Part shown: positions 59,889-64,000 of the stretch, in pieces
How the letters are laid out: every line of letters starts with the position of its first letter
How positions within the stretch are numbered: position 1 is the first letter of the stretch
Made by a program: the position numbers and the translations under genes
Notes under the pieces: generated by a model
Database searches by the model: none
What the model saw: the letters and a program-made list of their open reading frames with translations, nothing else
What the model was told of the DNA's origin: nothing
NCBI GenBank assembly: GCA_963715635.1
Contig: OY970261.1
Coordinates: forward strand, 1,860,001 to 1,924,000
Origin: JAPKZH01 sp963715635
GTDB lineage: Bacteria; Acidobacteriota; Aminicenantia; Aminicenantales; UBA4085
Direction of reading: 5' to 3'
Length of the DNA: 64,000 bases

Positions 59889-59905
59889 TTTCCACCTCGC
59901 TATAA

Positions 59906-59945
59906 AGTTACACTTTAGTGTAACTATTAGGGCACTCCATGTCAA
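59906..59945 (-). promoter_or_regulatory. Toxin-antitoxin promoter with perfect palindromic operator
   Basis: On the minus strand TTGACA (-35, 59940-59945), a 17-base spacer and TACACT (-10, 59917-59922) lie 17-57 bases before the antitoxin ATG. A perfect palindrome, AGTTACACT-TT-AGTGTAACT (59906-59925), covers the -10. This is the expected autoregulatory site for a Phd-type antitoxin/toxin complex. Confidence 0.75.
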
Positions 59946-60069
59946 ACATTTTTTAGGCTGGAAGAATCTCACTCAATGACAGCGGATATGTCTTTAATAA
60001 TTCCCATCTCATTCATTGACAAATTTTCATGAAACAATATAAGCTAAAAAAGATAAGCGTGGAGGCGCC

Positions 60070-61551
60070 ATGCAAATTAAAGAAAAGAAAGAGCTTGAGG
60101 TCACCGTCGACAAGCGGCATATCATCTCCATCGGCGAGCGCCTCTACACGGAAAGCGTCGAACTCCTTCGGGAGCTCATCAACAACGCCTATGACGCCGA
60201 CGCCGCAGAAGTCCGCGTGGAACTCGATCCGGAAAAAATCGTCATTACCGACAACGGCTCCGGCATGGACGCCGAAGGTCTCAAACAATATTTCATCATC
60301 GGATCGGACGAGAAGGTCCTCCAATCGGTGTCACCCAAATTCGGCAGAGAAAGGATCGGCCAGTTCGGCATCGGCAAATTTGCCTCGCTCGCCGCGGCCA
60401 CAAGATTCGAAGTCATCACTCAACAGGGGGATTTTGCAGCCAGGGTCATTTTCGATAAAAATGACTGGGAAACAACAAAGCGCACCTGGCATCTCCCGTG
60501 TGAAATTCTTCTCCCCGACTTCGCTAGAGGCGATGGGACGACCGTCATCCTTACCGGCCTGACCAAGCCATTCGATATTGAAGAAGCCGAGGAAAAAATC
60601 AAAGAGGGAGTTCCCTTGAAGGCGCCCCATTTCGCCATCTATCTGAACGGCCGACGGATCGAGCCGCGAAGCTACACCGGACAAAAAATCCCTGTTTTAG
60701 AAGGTTGCCGCTTTGGGCTGGTTTCAGGGGAAATCATCATCACGCCTAAAACGATGGCCTCGACCAAAGACTTGGGTATCGATGTCAAGGTCAAGGGCGC
60801 GACTGTCAAAAAAGATCTTTTCGGCATGGAGACCTGGGGAAAGGCGGTCGCCCGAATCAAAGGGGAAATCCAGGCGAACTTCCTGCCCATCACTTCGGAT
60901 CGATCGAATTTCGTTACGGACACCGAGGAATATCAGGAGTTCCTCAAAATCATGGAAAAGGTCATTGCCGCCATCAAAAGGAAGCTCGGCAAAGAGGCCG
61001 ATCAACGGGAAGATATCCGGGCCGGCCGAGCCGTTAAAGAGGCCCTGCAGAGAATCCACCGGGCGCTGGCGCTCAATCCGGATTTTTCTCCCTTCGGGCC
61101 TATCCCCTACGGGGAAGAAAAAGGCATCGGGGGCGGAGCCGCGGCCGCGGATAAAAGAAAGTTGTTTGAACCAGAGGTCCAGCCTGAAGCGGCTGCGGCC
61201 GCAAAGCTGGAAAAGCCTAAAGTGAAAAAGCGCCGCAATCCGCTCGTCAAAAAAATCACGCCGAACGCCATCGTCCGCCGTATCAAGATGGGCGAACACA
61301 ATGTTTCCGTCTGCCTTGATTTTTTCGGAGAAAACAGCCCGGAATGCTTTTCAGAGGGGAATATTGTCTATATCAATCGCGATCATTCGCTTTTTAAAAG
61401 GGAATCCCGGAAAGCGGCTGCTTATACGATGTATGTCGCCCGCCTTCTCACCCAGGAAATCGCATTGATGAAGGAGACGAAGAGCCCGCGGCTGGCATTT
61501 AACCGCCAAAGCAAGCTCCTCAAGGATGCCTTTGCCGATACGGAAGGCTGA
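60070..61551 (+). CDS. GHKL-type (HATPase_c_3) ATPase of unknown role
   Basis: This 493-residue protein has an N-terminal Bergerat ATP fold: LLRELINNAYDADAAEVRVE (N box), IVITDNGSGMDAEGLKQYFI (G1) and GRERIGQFGIGKFASLAAAT (G2/lid). This is the arrangement of Hsp90/MORC-like ATPases. A transducer-like middle part (about 180-310) is followed by a low-complexity Ala/Lys-rich linker (FEPEVQPEAAAAAKLEKP) and a distinct C-terminal domain (about 400-493) with VSVCLDFFGENSPECF. There is no kinase H box. Related proteins occur in chaperone, DNA-repair and defence contexts; no partner gene is adjacent. Confidence 0.78.
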   Translation: MQIKEKKELEVTVDKRHIISIGERLYTESVELLRELINNAYDADAAEVRVELDPEKIVITDNGSGMDAEGLKQYFIIGSDEKVLQSVSPKFGRERIGQFGIGKFASLAAATRFEVITQQGDFAARVIFDKNDWETTKRTWHLPCEILLPDFARGDGTTVILTGLTKPFDIEEAEEKIKEGVPLKAPHFAIYLNGRRIEPRSYTGQKIPVLEGCRFGLVSGEIIITPKTMASTKDLGIDVKVKGATVKKDLFGMETWGKAVARIKGEIQANFLPITSDRSNFVTDTEEYQEFLKIMEKVIAAIKRKLGKEADQREDIRAGRAVKEALQRIHRALALNPDFSPFGPIPYGEEKGIGGGAAAADKRKLFEPEVQPEAAAAAKLEKPKVKKRRNPLVKKITPNAIVRRIKMGEHNVSVCLDFFGENSPECFSEGNIVYINRDHSLFKRESRKAAAYTMYVARLLTQEIALMKETKSPRLAFNRQSKLLKDAFADTEG

Positions 61552-61586
61552 ATCGGAAAAAAGCGTAAATCAGTTCGTTACCGCGT

Positions 61587-62681
61587 TCAATCCTCGTCGC
61601 CGAAACTGGTTCCGACCGCCCTTGCCGCTTTGATCAGAGGGTGATCAAGCGGCACGGTCCGGGGACCGCCGGCAGCCGTCTCCAACGGGACGGACGTAAT
61701 CAATCCTTTGTCGACGGCGACCATCCGGCCGAATTCCCTGCGGACAACGAGCTCGACCGCCATGGCGCCAAGCTGGGTCGCCAGGATTCGGTCGCTGGCC
61801 GTGGGCGAACCGCCCCGTTGGAGGTGTCCCAAGACGACGGCGCGCGCTTCGGTTCCTGTGATGCGCTCGATCTGGTCGCACAGGATGAATCCGACGCCCC
61901 CCAGCCGGACGGGATCGGCGCTTCGCTCGACAATCTTCTTGACGACAACATCGCCGCCCTTCGGCTTAGCGCCCTCAGCAACCACGACAATGCTAAAGCG
62001 CTTCCCCTTTTTCTTTCTCTCCCGGACTTTCGCCAAAACGGCCTCAAGGGAGTAAGGGATTTCTGGGATGAGGATGATATCGCCGCCTCCGGCCACGCCC
62101 GAATAGAGGGCGATCCAGCCCGCTCTATGGCCCATGACCTCGACGATCATCACCCGATGGTGAGATTCGGCGGTCGAATGGAGCCTGTCTATTGCCTCGG
62201 TGGCGATAGAAATAGCGCTGTCAAAACCGAATGTGATTTCTGTTCCCCTCAGGTCGTTGTCGATCGTCTTCGGCACGCCGATCGTGGGGATGCCGTCTTT
62301 CATCAAGCGGTAGGCGATCCCGAGTGTCCCGTCTCCCCCGATGCAGACAAGACCGTCAACGCCGAGTTTTTTGAAGTTGGCGATCGCTTTCCGAGAAACA
62401 TTCTTAAAGACAATTGTCTTTCCTTTTTGCAGGGCATATTTGTATGGATTTGAGATCTTCGATGCGCCAAGGATCGTCCCTCCGAGCGTCAGGATACCGG
62501 AGACATCATCATAGCCCAGCTTCCGGTGGCGGTTATGGATGAGCCCGTCATATCCGTCCTCAACGCCTATGATGTCCATCCTGAATTCCAGCATGGCCTT
62601 TTTGGCCACGGCGCGGATGACGGCATTGATTCCCGGGCAATCTCCTCCCCCGGTGAGAATGGCAATCTTTTTTTTCTTCAT
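61587..62681 (-). CDS. pfkA: 6-phosphofructokinase
   Basis: This 364-residue glycolytic kinase has the entry motif ILTGGGDCPGINAVIRA (8-24). The phosphoryl-donor site GGDGT (115-119) has Gly where PPi-dependent enzymes have Asp, while PKTIDND (137-143) has the Lys usual in PPi-type and group III enzymes. MVEVMGHRAGW-like text and GHLQRGGSPTASDR complete the active site. The Gly at the first key position predicts ATP use; the mixed signature is noted as a finding. It is monocistronic and convergent with the GHKL gene. Confidence 0.93.
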   Translation of the reverse strand: MKKKKIAILTGGGDCPGINAVIRAVAKKAMLEFRMDIIGVEDGYDGLIHNRHRKLGYDDVSGILTLGGTILGASKISNPYKYALQKGKTIVFKNVSRKAIANFKKLGVDGLVCIGGDGTLGIAYRLMKDGIPTIGVPKTIDNDLRGTEITFGFDSAISIATEAIDRLHSTAESHHRVMIVEVMGHRAGWIALYSGVAGGGDIILIPEIPYSLEAVLAKVRERKKKGKRFSIVVVAEGAKPKGGDVVVKKIVERSADPVRLGGVGFILCDQIERITGTEARAVVLGHLQRGGSPTASDRILATQLGAMAVELVVRREFGRMVAVDKGLITSVPLETAAGGPRTVPLDHPLIKAARAVGTSFGDED

Positions 62682-62910
62682 ATTAAGATGACCTCCACTC
62701 GTCTTGGACCCTCCAGGGCTCTCGCTAAAACTTTAAACGATGTCACGCCTTCGCGCAAGCCCTATTCCCATTCTGTACGCTCGCCCCGCCGCTCAAAACA
62801 AAACACATTCCATTCTCTGACCTTGAGGCGGGGAGCAGAGGGTGATTATTGACCCGGGCTGCTTTCTTTGTTATGCTCTGGGCGAGCAAGGGAAAAGCGA
62901 AAGAGGCGTC

Positions 62911-64000
62911 CGTGAAGTGTCCCTCCTGCCATACGGATAATCCTTCGGACTCCAAGTTCTGCAAGGAGTGCGCCACCCCGCTGCCGTCTTCTAGGCCAAG
63001 CCCGCCTCCCCAGCCAATTCCACCCCAGGTTACCAAGACTCTGGAAATAGCGCGCGAGGAACTCGCGCCAGGTTCCCTTTTTGCCAGCCGCTATCAGATC
63101 ATAGAAGAGCTAGGCCATGGCGGGATGGGCCGGGTCTACCGGGCCTTGGATAAAAAGCTCAACGAAGAGGTAGCCCTGAAGCTCGTCCGGCCGGAGATCG
63201 CCGCGGATCGCTCCACCCTCGAGCGTTTCCACACCGAGCTCAAGCTGGCTCGCAAGATCAGCCATCCGCACATCGGACGGATGTACGAGCTCATGGAGGA
63301 GAAGGGAGCGCACTTCATTACGATGGAGTACGTGCCGGGCCAGGACTTACGGGCCCTGATCCGTCAGACCGGTCAGCTCACAGTCGGAAAAGCAATCGCG
63401 ATCGGGAAAGAGATTTGCGAGGGCCTGGCGGAGGCGCACAAGCAAGGGATTGTTCACCGGGACCTAAAGCCATCGAACATCATCATCGACCGGGCCGGGG
63501 GCGCGCGGATCATGGATTTTGGGATTGCGCGTTCGATGGGGGTGAAGAGCCGGACAGGGGCCGGGGTGATGATCGGGACGCCGGAGTACATGAGTCCGGA
63601 GCAGGTGGAAGGGAAGGAAGTAGACGCGCGGTCGGACATCTACTCGCTGGGGATCATCCTCTACGAGATGCTGACCGGGCGGGTGCCCTTCGAGGGCGAC
63701 ACGCCGTTTACGGTGGGCGTCAAACAGAAAAACGAGATACCCAAGAACCCGAAAGTGCTCAACCCGAACATCCCGGACGATTTGGGCGGGGTAATCCTAA
63801 AGTGCCTGGAGAAGGACCGCCAGAACCGATATCCGAGTGCCGAAGTCTTGGCCGTCGAGCTCGACCGTATCAAATCGGGACTGCCTGCGGCTGAGACGGT
63901 CATTCCTAAACGCAAGTCGCTTACGTCCAGAGAAATCACTGTTAAATTCACGCTCAGGAAGTTTATCGTCCCTGCGATCGTACTCGTGGCCGCAGTCTGC
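62911..64000 (+). CDS. Zinc-ribbon Ser/Thr protein kinase, N-terminal part (runs off the window)
   Basis: From a GTG at 62911 the frame is open to the window end (363 codons). KCPSCHTDNPSDSKFCKEC holds C3, C6, C17 and C20 of a zinc ribbon. After a Pro-rich linker a Hanks-type kinase has RYQIIEELGHGGMGRVYRAL (glycine loop), VALKLVRPE (catalytic Lys), IVHRDLKPSNIIID (from about 181), IMDFGIARSM (DFG) and GTPEYMSPEQ. A membrane helix begins near 355 (FIVPAIVLVAAVC). Kinases of this layout are frequent in Acidobacteriota-like genomes. The C-terminal sensor or TPR part is outside the window. Confidence 0.93.

Overview
The window looks like a chromosome segment of a Gram-negative bacterium, most likely an Acidobacteriota/Aminicenantes-type lineage. 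This is inferred from three things: a Wza/Wzc-type export pathway with a beta-barrel protein, a Ser/Thr kinase that opens with a four-cysteine zinc ribbon, and a mix of amidohydrolase, C69 dipeptidase, VIT/vWA and methylmalonyl-CoA genes. No rRNA or marker gene is present, so the taxonomy is tentative.

Layout. Positions 1-11,900 are AT-rich surface-polysaccharide territory read mostly leftwards: a DegT aminotransferase fragment, a methyltransferase, a family 2 glycosyltransferase, an asparagine-synthetase-like amidotransferase, an intact IS3-family element (5041-6361), a GT-C glycosyltransferase, a polysaccharide deacetylase and a three-PKD beta-helix surface protein. Gene and transposase remnants lie between them. 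Positions 12,158-22,245 form a rightward operon with an epimerase, an amino-sugar set (aminotransferase, Gfo/Idh oxidoreductase, LbH acetyltransferase), the initiating phosphoglycosyltransferase, an outer-membrane barrel, a Wza-like exporter and a Wzc-like tyrosine kinase. tRNA-Pro(CGG) follows.

Positions 22,489-53,700 are mainly housekeeping and catabolic: MFS exporter, class V aminotransferase plus DUF362 ferredoxin, amidohydrolase, VIT/vWA protein, desuccinylase, a 1288-residue histidine kinase, flavodoxin, dipeptidase, methylmalonyl-CoA epimerase plus MeaB, acyl-CoA dehydrogenase, acylphosphatase, ThiD-like kinase, penicillin acylase, threonine dehydratase, LysA, URO-D-family protein, nitroreductase and peroxiredoxin. 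Scattered through 26-43 kb is a family of nested palindromic repeats: two 168-bp copies, one 66-bp chimeric copy and several core-only copies. One core copy supplies the end of a coding sequence, and an array of hairpins lies in frame inside a HAD-phosphatase gene.

Positions 53,858-58,900 hold a leftward lexA - Y-family polymerase - short DnaE set, which resembles an SOS mutagenesis cassette but has no imuA and keeps polymerase active-site residues. Next come a HicB antitoxin followed by a 16-codon HicA stub, a complete Phd/RelE-type toxin-antitoxin pair with a palindromic operator, a GHKL ATPase of unknown role, 6-phosphofructokinase with a mixed ATP/PPi signature, and the start of the zinc-ribbon Ser/Thr kinase.

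The items most worth a second look are the repeat family (including covarying arms and the chimeric copy), the hairpin array in the HAD gene, and the lexA-dinB-dnaE set with its promoter.
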